Shown: positions 12,534-18,740 of the stretch, in pieces | How positions within the stretch are numbered: position 1 is the stretch's first letter | How the letters are laid out: each line of letters opens with the position of its first letter | Origin: a virus | Length of the DNA stretch: 20,011 nt | IMG/VR virus record: IMGVR_UViG_3300003410_000801 | Location: 1-20,011 of that record | Strand: one strand, 5' to 3' | Translations under genes and position numbers: made by a program | Notes under the pieces: model-generated | Databases searched by the model: none | Seen by the model: only the letters and a program-made list of their open reading frames with translations | What the model was told of the DNA's origin: nothing

Positions 12534-13799
12534 ATGCCATATTCAGTTGGAGAAAAAGGATCTTACGGTTGCTCGGGTTACCCTGTCGTAAAGGACGGAA
12601 CTAGCGAGGTTATGGGCTGCCATGATTCTGCCGCAGCAGCACAGAAACAGATTACTGCAATTAATATGAGTGAAGCTGAGAAGGGTAAAAAGAAAATGAC
12701 ATCAGCAATGGGACAGCCAGAGCCAGCATCGTATGCACAATCACACTTTAACTGGAGCACACCAGTTCGTAAACCAGAACGATCAAGTTTTAGCATCGGC
12801 AAGGCTGATGCACCAGCGGGAGCTGAGATTAAAGAGGGCGACTATGTAATGGGAGAAACCATGGAGGGCACCGTACACGGTCGTGTGGAGCACATCATGT
12901 GGGAAGGTGGCGTCCTAGGATCTCCTGAGGGAGAATACTCTTTGCAGTCTATGCCTCCAGAGAACCCCGCAATGTCTGTCCGCATCTTTGACGAGATCCC
13001 TGGGGGATGGGAAGAGACAGCATACAGCATTGGAATGATGTATAAAGATGCACAGAAAATTGATATTAACAATCACACCATGGGCGAAGACAAAGGCTAT
13101 GGTAAAGATGACATGTACAAGGCAGATACTTATGCCCCAACTAGCGGTATGAAAGCTGCTGCACGTCGTGCCATTAAGTGGAAAGAAGATGGCAAGGCTA
13201 AGGGTGCTGGAACCGCAGTTGGCTGGGGTAGAGCACGAGACATCGTAGCAGGTAGATCAATGTCTCTTAGTGTAGTTAAGCGTATGTATTCTTTCTTCTC
13301 CCGTCATGAGGTTGACAAGAAGGGCAAGGGTTTTTATGATGGCCCCGACTTCCCGTCTAAGGGGCGTGTAATGTGGGACGCTTGGGGCGGAGACGCTGGC
13401 TTTAGCTGGTCTCGTAAAATTGCTGAGCGTGAAAGCAAAAAGTCTGACGACTTGGGCGAAGCTATCTTTAGCCTTGGAAATGCAGAAGCTCTGAAGGCCT
13501 CAAAGCAAGCAAGAACAGAGTCCTGGTTTGAGATGCGCTCTGAGCAATCAGAAATAGATTTAGTAGAAAAGGCTGACTCGGTTAGAGTTGGGCAAATGGT
13601 ATCCTGGAATTCTTCTGGCGGAACAGCCAGGGGAAAGGTAAAAAGAATTATTACTAACGGATCATACAAGGTTCCTGGAACAGACGTAACAGTAACTGGA
13701 ACTAAAGAAGAGCCAGCCGCAGTTATTACCCTGTATAGGGACGGAGAGCCAACAGATACCGTCGTAGCTCATAAAGTAAAGACTCTAAGGGCGTCTTAA
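12534..13799 (+). CDS. Multidomain phage protein with Hva1-type Tudor domain
   Basis: The 421-aa protein has four parts. Residues 1-46 form a small domain (YGCSGYPVVK, then EVMGCHDSAAAAQKQ) seen at the ends of phage head-associated proteins. Residues about 98-175 look like a beta-barrel (IKEGDYVMGETMEGTVHGRV). Residues about 200-300 form a conserved block (GMKAAARRAIKWKEDG, MSLSVVKRMYSFFSRHEVDK, RVMWDAWGGDAGFSWSRK) common in phage genomes, often beside capsid maturation genes. Residues 348-421 (VRVGQMVSWNSSGGTARGKV) match the hypervirulence-associated TUDOR (Hva1) domain. The likely role is virion-associated or nucleic-acid binding; none is proven. It lies inside a run of glycosylation and hydroxylation genes, making it a candidate substrate or partner. 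Confidence 0.8.
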   Translation: MPYSVGEKGSYGCSGYPVVKDGTSEVMGCHDSAAAAQKQITAINMSEAEKGKKKMTSAMGQPEPASYAQSHFNWSTPVRKPERSSFSIGKADAPAGAEIKEGDYVMGETMEGTVHGRVEHIMWEGGVLGSPEGEYSLQSMPPENPAMSVRIFDEIPGGWEETAYSIGMMYKDAQKIDINNHTMGEDKGYGKDDMYKADTYAPTSGMKAAARRAIKWKEDGKAKGAGTAVGWGRARDIVAGRSMSLSVVKRMYSFFSRHEVDKKGKGFYDGPDFPSKGRVMWDAWGGDAGFSWSRKIAERESKKSDDLGEAIFSLGNAEALKASKQARTESWFEMRSEQSEIDLVEKADSVRVGQMVSWNSSGGTARGKVKRIITNGSYKVPGTDVTVTGTKEEPAAVITLYRDGEPTDTVVAHKVKTLRAS

Positions 13800-13800
13800 T

Positions 13801-14544
13801 ATGGCAGACTATCCAGCAGCGGACTACGCAGAGCGTGATCCACAAAGGCTAAAAGAGATTTGGGAACCTCGTAAAGAGTATATCGAAAAAGATTTGTGGG
13901 TAATTAGAAACTTCCTTTCTGAAGAAGAGGTTGCTTGGGTGAATGCTTTTGCAAACAACCCCGACGACTGGTACATAACAAAAAGATCTCCATATGGTGG
14001 CAACACTAGAAATAAGTTTATTGGATATGTCGCAGAGTATAACGATGAGGGCATAATGATTTTGCCTGGAGACAACTCTAAAATTGTAACAACTCAGTGG
14101 AGAGAGTGGCCAACCAGAGAGCGGATGGAGGCAGTGGTTCCAAAACAGTTCATGGGGGCGGATGCACTTCAGTCGTTTTTTCACGTTCCAGATGAGCAGA
14201 TCGTAGCGGAGCTTGGCCACAACGTAGAGTATGCAATGGACTTCCACTATGAAAGAGATGATGAGGAGGGGGTTGACGGGAAGCCCGAAGACTCTACTGC
14301 TACAGGCCACATAACAGCAACAATCACTATTTATATTAACGATGATTACGAAGGCGGAGTCTTAGAGTTCAAAAATAAAGACTATGTTGTTGAGGCAGAG
14401 CCAGGCATGTTAGTAAACATCCCTCTGTCAAAGGAGTTTGAGCACCGAGTCTCTAAGGTTACTTCTGGGAATAGGCACACCCTATACGGCAGAAGCTGGG
14501 ACGACGTAAACGAGCGTCACGTTTCAACCAACGAGTGCTGCTAG
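13801..14544 (+). CDS. 2-oxoglutarate/Fe(II) oxygenase, P4H-like, copy 2
   Basis: A 247-aa paralog of the protein at 11291, aligned without a single gap. The same putative ligands sit at H149, E151 (HYE) and H215, with R225 for 2-oxoglutarate. The ATG lies one base after the preceding stop, so translation is probably coupled and no separate promoter is needed. Differences cluster around residues 80-120 and 153-170, probably surface loops near the active site, so the two copies may have different substrates. The stop codon overlaps that of the opposing third oxygenase in a CTAG palindrome. Confidence 0.88.
   Translation: MADYPAADYAERDPQRLKEIWEPRKEYIEKDLWVIRNFLSEEEVAWVNAFANNPDDWYITKRSPYGGNTRNKFIGYVAEYNDEGIMILPGDNSKIVTTQWREWPTRERMEAVVPKQFMGADALQSFFHVPDEQIVAELGHNVEYAMDFHYERDDEEGVDGKPEDSTATGHITATITIYINDDYEGGVLEFKNKDYVVEAEPGMLVNIPLSKEFEHRVSKVTSGNRHTLYGRSWDDVNERHVSTNECC
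13849..13922 (+). repeat. Near-identical 74-bp segment, copy B
   Basis: Partner of 11339-11412; two mismatches over 74 bases, encoding the identical LKEIWEPRKEYIEKDLWVIR stretch and the following NFLS residues. Confidence 0.9.
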
Positions 14545-15341
14545 ACAGTTCCCTTTTTACCAGTACCAGCATAGCCTTCTTCTAGAAAATGCTCAAGGGC
14601 TGGATCATAGTCTGAATCTCTGGTTTCCATCTTGTAGCCCATGTCTTGGCCGTCTGTGGGGTTCTGCTGGTTGCTACCAGTGTCAAACCTTTCATTAGCT
14701 TTTGCTACGTGTGAAATAAATGAGGTTAGAACATATCGCTCTCCATCACCTGTGACCTCTGTAACTCCGTGAAGCCTGCTGGCTCTAAAGATAATGACAG
14801 AACCTGCGGGGGGCTTAATTTCAATTGACAGATCTTCGTCTTTAAAGTACAAGTATCCACCTTCATAATCATCATTAAGATAAACAACTGTGGCCAGCTT
14901 CAGAGCTGGATTGCAGTCAGTATCTCTGTGATCTTCTAGTCCAACACCCTTGTAGTGCCTGTGCATCACACCGTACATGCCACTGGGGTATTCTTCTGGC
15001 AAGATAGCGTTTACTCTGTCTGTAACGTTGTTTACAGTCTGTTCTAATTCTGGAATTGTAGACCTGGTTTGAGTCATGTTTCTTGGAATAAGCATAAGCT
15101 TGCCCTCTTCGATTAGGCTAGCGATGTCTGTTCTTCCATAAAACTGTTCTCCCTTTTTCTCTAGTTCTTTTAGATAAAAAAAGTACCACTGTGGGGGTAG
15201 GGTATTGCGTGCGAGATCTTGAAACTCTTGGATCTCTTCTTTGCTTAAAAAGTTTTTAATGAGAAAAGCATCATTTGCAAGCTTGTCGTACTCATAACCC
15301 TTTTCTTTAAGAGAGTTTTCTAAATAATCTTCAATAATCAA
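14541..15341 (-). CDS. 2-oxoglutarate/Fe(II) oxygenase, P4H-like, third and divergent
   Basis: A 266-aa protein with the canonical triad: H138 and D140 (EDHRDTD), H191 (RLHGVTEV) and R202 (GERYVL) for 2-oxoglutarate. The ATVVYLNDDYEGGYLYF stretch is the family's central strand pair. Outside the fold it shares little with the two copies on the plus strand, so it is a separate acquisition or an old split. The start is TTG at 15341 with a good AAGGAGA site at suitable distance; no ATG is available. The C-terminal tail from about 220 is hydrophilic and probably flexible. It lies 37 bases after the GT25 gene and may be cotranscribed with it. Confidence 0.88.
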   Translation of the reverse strand: MIIEDYLENSLKEKGYEYDKLANDAFLIKNFLSKEEIQEFQDLARNTLPPQWYFFYLKELEKKGEQFYGRTDIASLIEEGKLMLIPRNMTQTRSTIPELEQTVNNVTDRVNAILPEEYPSGMYGVMHRHYKGVGLEDHRDTDCNPALKLATVVYLNDDYEGGYLYFKDEDLSIEIKPPAGSVIIFRASRLHGVTEVTGDGERYVLTSFISHVAKANERFDTGSNQQNPTDGQDMGYKMETRDSDYDPALEHFLEEGYAGTGKKGTV

Positions 15342-15364
15342 TCTTTTCTCCTTGTTCTAGAATA

Positions 15365-15370
15365 ATTATA
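15365..15370 (-). promoter_or_regulatory. Candidate -10 box for the third oxygenase gene
   Basis: A perfect minus-strand TATAAT lies 23 bases before the TTG start, placing transcription just upstream of the AAGGAGA ribosome binding site. No TGN extension or -35 box is seen; cotranscription with the upstream gene is the alternative. Confidence 0.4.
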
Positions 15371-15378
15371 CTATATCT

Positions 15379-16017
15379 TTAAAAGATGTGTACCGACTCT
15401 GGACCAGAGTAGTTTTTGCCAGGAAGCGTTCTTTTTGTAAGCGGCTCATGCACACCATTTTGGTAGAACATTGGCTTCTCTGCAGCATAAACCTGCCAGT
15501 ACTTCATTGTTTCAGCCCTGGCCTTATCCTGATTGTCTCTGATCATTAGCTGAAAATCAGTGGCTTGCTGTAAAAACTTGACATATTCATAGTTTAAATA
15601 TACAATAGCATGGGCAGCAAGCATATTATATACTCGAAATGTATTGTTGTCAAATCTTTCGAGAGCTATCTTTTTCTTGCCTACTCCACCGTATAGCCCA
15701 AAGGCAGAGTTACCAAGATAATAGGCGTCCGCTTCTTGTGGTATGTCTATGTACTCTTTTTTGTCCCAAATACTTACATCATCCTCTAGAACTAGGCAGG
15801 GCAGATCTTTTTCTCCTAGCTGTGTTAGCAAAAGATTGTGAGATGATGCAACACCCACCTTCTTAATTGGACTACGAACACCTGGGAAAAAAGTAACATT
15901 AGAAAAGCCAAACGACTTTAGCTGTTGCTCAATGGCAGCTCTTTTGGTGGTGTCATCTTTTAAGTTAATTACATAAACTGGCAGGTCACGTAATTCTAGG
16001 CGGTATGTATCATTCAT
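15379..16017 (-). CDS. Family 25 glycosyltransferase
   Basis: A 212-aa GT25 enzyme. VYVINLKDDTTKRAAIEQQL (14-33) is the family's start motif, FFPGV follows, SSHNLLL recalls the conserved S.hy.. block, and LPCLVLEDDV (72-81) contains the catalytic or metal-binding acidic cluster. Bacterial members add galactose or other sugars to surface glycans; the animal relatives glycosylate hydroxylysine in collagen after an oxygenase has acted. That parallel is relevant because three oxygenase genes lie beside it. No membrane segment is present. The start at 16017 is seven bases after an extended -10 box and overlaps the end of a 49-aa gene. Confidence 0.9.
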   Translation of the reverse strand: MNDTYRLELRDLPVYVINLKDDTTKRAAIEQQLKSFGFSNVTFFPGVRSPIKKVGVASSHNLLLTQLGEKDLPCLVLEDDVSIWDKKEYIDIPQEADAYYLGNSAFGLYGGVGKKKIALERFDNNTFRVYNMLAAHAIVYLNYEYVKFLQQATDFQLMIRDNQDKARAETMKYWQVYAAEKPMFYQNGVHEPLTKRTLPGKNYSGPESVHIF

Positions 16018-16159
16018 TAAAACTATTATAGCAGTCCAATAACTCTTCTACATACTTTTCATAGTCTATCTCTATGATCATATCTTTGCCAATAGTATGA
16101 ATCTTAATCTCTTTTCCTATGTTAAATAGGATTTGTCTTATTTTTTCTTCTAATTCCAT
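16010..16159 (-). CDS. Small hypothetical protein, 49 aa
   Basis: Begins MELEEKIRQILFNIGKEIKI and ends DCYNSFNE, soluble and charged. Support comes from an extended -10 box exactly six bases before its ATG, from its fit between the divergent GT2 gene and the GT25 gene, and from an eight-base overlap with the GT25 start. The GT25 promoter lies inside its last codons. No family is recognised. Confidence 0.6.
   Translation of the reverse strand: MELEEKIRQILFNIGKEIKIHTIGKDMIIEIDYEKYVEELLDCYNSFNE
16025..16033 (-). promoter_or_regulatory. Extended -10 promoter for the GT25 gene (leaderless)
   Basis: On the minus strand TGC precedes a perfect TATAAT; seven bases lead to the ATG at 16017. The box lies inside the small gene 16010-16159. 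Confidence 0.65.
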
Positions 16160-16165
16160 ACATCA

Positions 16166-16174
16166 AGTATAGCA
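16166..16174 (-). promoter_or_regulatory. Extended -10 promoter for the 49-aa gene (leaderless)
   Basis: On the minus strand TGC precedes TATACT; six bases lead to the ATG at 16159. It diverges from the GT2 promoter at 16181-16189 with only 39 bases between the two ATGs. Confidence 0.65.
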
Positions 16175-16180
16175 ATACCC

Positions 16181-16189
16181 TGGTATAAT
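16181..16189 (+). promoter_or_regulatory. Extended -10 promoter for the GT2 gene
   Basis: TGG precedes a perfect TATAAT. Nine bases, not six or seven, lie before the ATG at 16199, so the leader would be zero to three bases long. No ribosome binding site is present. Confidence 0.65.
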
Positions 16190-16198
16190 AGTTATATA

Positions 16199-17101
16199 AT
16201 GTCTGAAATCCCTAAAAAGCCTGGAAAAGGCCCAGTGAGAAAGGTTCGGGTTTCTAAAAACAAAGACAGTCTTGCTAATTATAGACAAGAAAGATCTCGA
16301 AAAAAGCCACCGCCACCCAAGAAAAGAGCTATTGAGCAGGTAAATCTGAGAGGCTCTTCCTCCGCTATGAAGGGGAAGTACAAAGTTACTATTGTTCTGC
16401 TAACATGGCAAAGGCTGTCTTCCCTTAACGGTATGCTAAATAGTTTAAGTAATCAAAGTTATAAAAATTTTGATGTTAGAATATCTAATGCAAACTTGAT
16501 CAAGTTTGAATATGTAGAGTCGGTAGCAAAAAAGTTCGACGGCCATCTGGATATCGAGGTGTCGCATGAGGGAAACAATGAGTTTGCTTTTAGAAGATTT
16601 TCTGTAGGCAAAGATCTTGCTGAGCGAGGAACAAACATTATATTGTTTATCGATGATGATGTCAAAATACCCAACGATTATGTTGAGCAGTGCCTAAGGT
16701 ATTATGAAGAAAAGAGTTATAAGTCTGGTTTTGCTTGGACCTTAGATCGTGGGGGAAGCAACTACTATAAGTATCGAACTAGAATATATAATCCAAGCCA
16801 AAGAGCTAACTACTGTGGTACAGGGCTAGGAATGATTGATGCAGCCATATTCCTTGATCCAAGGCTTATATCACAAGCACCTCCCGAAGCACTAAAAATT
16901 GAAGACCTCTGGCTTTCTTATTTTGCTCAAAGAGTTTTAAAGTGGAGGCTATCTCCCATACCGCTGGAAAATGCTATCTTGGGTGGTGCCGACAGCGTGG
17001 CTTTGTATCGTCAGGTGCTTAAAGAAAAAGGCACTATAAAAGCTCCAGATAAATCTGACTTCTTACGACTACTTGTTCATAAATATAAGTGGAAGCTATA
17101 G
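16199..17101 (+). CDS. Family 2-type glycosyltransferase
   Basis: A 300-aa protein with a Lys/Arg/Pro-rich, probably disordered N-terminal extension (residues 1-58) and a GT-A domain. YKVTIVLLTWQRLSSLNGML (61-80) is the GT2 entry strand, LFIDDDVKIP (149-158) holds the DXD metal site at D152-D154, and IEDLWLSYFA (234-243) carries the ED pair of the catalytic base region. It should transfer sugar from a nucleotide donor in the cytoplasm; the acceptor is not evident. The basic extension could bind nucleic acid, a surface or a partner protein. Its stop overlaps that of the opposing membrane protein within a 12-base palindrome. Confidence 0.9.
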   Translation: MSEIPKKPGKGPVRKVRVSKNKDSLANYRQERSRKKPPPPKKRAIEQVNLRGSSSAMKGKYKVTIVLLTWQRLSSLNGMLNSLSNQSYKNFDVRISNANLIKFEYVESVAKKFDGHLDIEVSHEGNNEFAFRRFSVGKDLAERGTNIILFIDDDVKIPNDYVEQCLRYYEEKSYKSGFAWTLDRGGSNYYKYRTRIYNPSQRANYCGTGLGMIDAAIFLDPRLISQAPPEALKIEDLWLSYFAQRVLKWRLSPIPLENAILGGADSVALYRQVLKEKGTIKAPDKSDFLRLLVHKYKWKL

Positions 17102-17104
17102 CTT
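17093..17104. repeat. 12-bp perfect palindrome at convergent stop codons
   Basis: AAGCTATAGCTT reads the same on both strands and encodes the final Lys-Leu-stop of both convergent genes. It is too short and lacks T-runs for a clear terminator. Confidence 0.7.
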
Positions 17105-17704
17105 AATAGACTTAGCAAACACGACTCGTGATGCCATCTTAGATGCACTAATAATTGCAATTGGGGCAGAGATACTTAAGATAATACCAGCCCACATGCG
17201 TGGCTCCGTCCAGTCCCAGTTCCAGAAATCAAAGGTGTGGAAGCCATTAGCTAGCACAGCAAGCCCTCCGAAGGCTACCATGCCCATGATCGCCCCCCAA
17301 GTCTTCTCTTGCTTCCCATCGTCGTCTACTCGTGATGCTAAAACCAGGTATGCAACTAAGAACAAAAGATACATAAGTTCAATAAAGAAGAAGAACAGCC
17401 CACCCATCCAAGCCTGAGATAGCCCAACAAACTGTGCTACGGCAGTAATACCATTAAAAGATACGATGGCGGAGGCCACAAATGCAATAGCAATACCAGT
17501 AATCCAAGACCAAAGAATAACTCTCTGGTCAATCTGTACCTTTGGTGCCCTTAGCTTCTCTTGCTTCTCGTAATTAGCAAGCTTTCTTTCTTGCTCAGAC
17601 TCTCTGGCGACCGCCACAGCGTCCACCTGAGGCTCCCTGACGCGCCCTCTAAGCCTGCGGGGATCAACTTTACCGTTGCCGCCAATATTGTTATCAACTA
17701 TCAT
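17096..17704 (-). CDS. Four-helix membrane protein, 202 aa
   Basis: A hydrophilic, charge-rich N-terminal region (about 1-58, with an acidic/basic helical stretch ESEQERKLANYEKQEKLR) precedes four hydrophobic helices at about 61-83, 99-124, 136-153 and 170-190. The loop before the last helix is aromatic (FDFWNWDW). The layout is reminiscent of DUF2637/Spd-type membrane proteins of actinobacterial mobile elements, but the likeness is weak and no function is assigned. The start at 17704 (MIVDNN) is chosen over 17743 because a TATACT box ends six bases before it and because the longer form would overlap the HNH gene. Confidence 0.8.
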   Translation of the reverse strand: MIVDNNIGGNGKVDPRRLRGRVREPQVDAVAVARESEQERKLANYEKQEKLRAPKVQIDQRVILWSWITGIAIAFVASAIVSFNGITAVAQFVGLSQAWMGGLFFFFIELMYLLFLVAYLVLASRVDDDGKQEKTWGAIMGMVAFGGLAVLANGFHTFDFWNWDWTEPRMWAGIILSISAPIAIISASKMASRVVFAKSIKL

Positions 17705-17710
17705 AGTATT

Positions 17711-17716
17711 AGTATA
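17711..17716 (-). promoter_or_regulatory. -10 box for the four-helix membrane protein (leaderless)
   Basis: Minus-strand TATACT with six bases to the ATG at 17704. It is preceded by GTG rather than TGN and no -35 is clear. It overlaps the region just outside the HNH gene's stop. Confidence 0.55.
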
Positions 17717-17718
17717 CA

Positions 17719-18003
17719 CTAACTGCCGTTTTGTCGCATCCAAGTTCTAAGTCGATGACAATTGGCACAAACCAGCTCACACTTAGCTAGCTCGTCCTTG
17801 ATAGTTTTAATACTCACTGCTGAGTTTGCATAACGAGATACATTATGCTTTTTCTTTCCTTGGATGTGGTCAAAGTCCATTTGACTATAGTGATAGAACT
17901 CTCCACAATCAGAACAGGGATGCTTCTCTTTAAGATCTCTAACGTACTCTTTGTTGCGGTCGCGTGCTTGACGCTTGTATTCCGCTTCCCTTGCTGATCC
18001 CAA
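17719..18003 (-). CDS. HNH endonuclease
   Basis: A 94-aa protein. A basic helical N-terminus is followed by a zinc-stabilised HNH fold: CSDC (C30, C33), MDFDHIQGKK with D45-H46 as the catalytic pair, and CANCHR (C79, C82, H83) completing zinc and active-site positions. Such small nucleases cut DNA; in phages they may help packaging, act as homing enzymes or degrade host DNA. No terminase is nearby, so the role is open. The start is TTG at 18003 with an AGGAGA site nine bases upstream. Confidence 0.88.
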   Translation of the reverse strand: MGSAREAEYKRQARDRNKEYVRDLKEKHPCSDCGEFYHYSQMDFDHIQGKKKHNVSRYANSAVSIKTIKDELAKCELVCANCHRLRTWMRQNGS

Positions 18004-18054
18004 TTTAATTATCTCCTGTGTCTTGTACAGCTAAAAACTAACAGCCACAAGACC

Positions 18055-18060
18055 AGTATA
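18055..18060 (-). promoter_or_regulatory. Candidate -10 box for the HNH gene
   Basis: Minus-strand TATACT between the HNH gene and the gene ending at 18069. Transcription near 18048 would leave a leader of about 45 bases including the AGGAGA site. Confidence 0.4.
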
Positions 18061-18068
18061 CACGATTA

Positions 18069-18281
18069 TTAAGGATTGCGTATTTGGTTTATAAGCCTTA
18101 GGATATCTAGGAAACGCATTGTTGGTGTGCCCTCTACCTCTTTGAATATAGACAGGACACGTTTTCTTTCTGTAATCATTCCAGCTTCATAAGCTTTAAT
18201 TTCCAGGTTGCTCACAGCAACGGGATCTCTCCAGCCCTCGGCGTGTGCCCTTTTTAGAAAGTGCTCGTAGTTCTCAATCAT
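18069..18281 (-). CDS. Hypothetical protein, 70 aa
   Basis: A small, probably all-helical charged protein (ENYEHFLKRAHAEGW, then GMITERKRVLSIFKEVEG, then FLDILRLINQIRNP). The AYEAGMITERKRVLSIF stretch resembles a short segment common in small phage proteins that end many actinophage gene strings. The ATG overlaps the end of the preceding gene by eight bases, so the pair is coupled. Unknown function. Confidence 0.7.
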   Translation of the reverse strand: MIENYEHFLKRAHAEGWRDPVAVSNLEIKAYEAGMITERKRVLSIFKEVEGTPTMRFLDILRLINQIRNP

Positions 18282-18492
18282 TGTTTAAAAGCTTCTTGTT
18301 AGCAGACAAAAAGTCATGCCACGCAATCCATGCATAGATGGCCTCTTCCGCATACTCAAGGTTTGCTTCTTCGCTTGTTTCGAAAGACCAGTTGCCAGCA
18401 CGGTAAACTTGGTTAATAGTTTTATCTTCTAGCGGCCACTCTCTCTCCAGCTTAATATCTGGCACCTTTTCTGGATCATACTTAAACATCAT
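18274..18492 (-). CDS. Hypothetical acidic protein, 72 aa
   Basis: Starts MMFKYDPEKVPD; the second Met at 18489 is equally possible and is better spaced from the GAGGAAAC ribosome binding site. The acidic, Trp-containing protein has a helical EEANLEYAEEAIYAWIAWHDFLSA part. No family is recognised. It is coupled to the 70-aa gene downstream. Confidence 0.7.
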   Translation of the reverse strand: MMFKYDPEKVPDIKLEREWPLEDKTINQVYRAGNWSFETSEEANLEYAEEAIYAWIAWHDFLSANKKLLNND

Positions 18493-18520
18493 GTTTCCTC
18501 AATTCTGTTATCATAAAACC

Positions 18521-18549
18521 ATTGTCTCACGATAGCAGCAGTTTGTCAA
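18521..18549 (-). promoter_or_regulatory. Candidate promoter for the 18069-18492 gene pair
   Basis: Minus-strand TTGACA at 18544-18549 and GACAAT at 18521-18526 with a 17-base spacer. The -35 is perfect, the -10 is weak. The leader of about 22 bases includes GAGGAAA. The -35 overlaps the stop of the zinc-ribbon gene. Confidence 0.5.
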
Positions 18550-18683
18550 TCGTCTAAATAATCTACGTAAGTTTTTTGATAACCACAGTACGGGCAAATC
18601 TCCAAAATGTGGCGGTAGTTCTTGTCTTCTCTGTCATCCATAACCGCAATGCCGATAGGGGTATCACACTCTGGACAAGTCAT
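18546..18683 (-). CDS. Small zinc-ribbon protein, 45 aa
   Basis: The sequence opens MTCPECDTPIG and later has ICPYCGYQ, giving two CPxC pairs (C3/C6 and C30/C33), a classic zinc ribbon. An extended -10 box (TGG-TAAGAT) ends exactly six bases before the ATG, strong support for such a short gene. It could bind nucleic acid or a protein partner; the function is unknown. Its promoter region is shared divergently with the gene at 18741. Confidence 0.75.
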   Translation of the reverse strand: MTCPECDTPIGIAVMDDREDKNYRHILEICPYCGYQKTYVDYLDD

Positions 18684-18689
18684 AGGTAA

Positions 18690-18698
18690 ATCTTACCA
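18690..18698 (-). promoter_or_regulatory. Extended -10 promoter for the zinc-ribbon gene (leaderless)
   Basis: On the minus strand TGG precedes TAAGAT, six bases before the ATG at 18683. It is back to back with the promoter at 18706-18734. Confidence 0.65.
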
Positions 18699-18705
18699 CA
18701 TGGTG

Positions 18706-18734
18706 TTGACATAAAGCCTCTGTAATGATATTAT
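18706..18734 (+). promoter_or_regulatory. Leaderless promoter for the 18741 gene run
   Basis: TTGACA at 18706-18711, a 17-base spacer and extended -10 (TGA then TATTAT at 18729-18734). Six bases lead to the ATG at 18741. It probably drives the plus-strand gene run to the window end. Confidence 0.85.
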
Positions 18735-18740
18735 TGATGC

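Noticed and set aside
11291-14544. TET/JBP-type base oxygenases for DNA hypermodification
   Set aside because: The proteins have the P4H-like YIND..GG..EF core and spacing; no TET/JBP signature was seen. DNA modification remains an alternative only through the neighbouring glycosyltransferases.
17093-17104. The palindrome as a bidirectional terminator
   Set aside because: The half-site is six bases with no loop and no flanking T-run, so a stable hairpin terminator is not supported.
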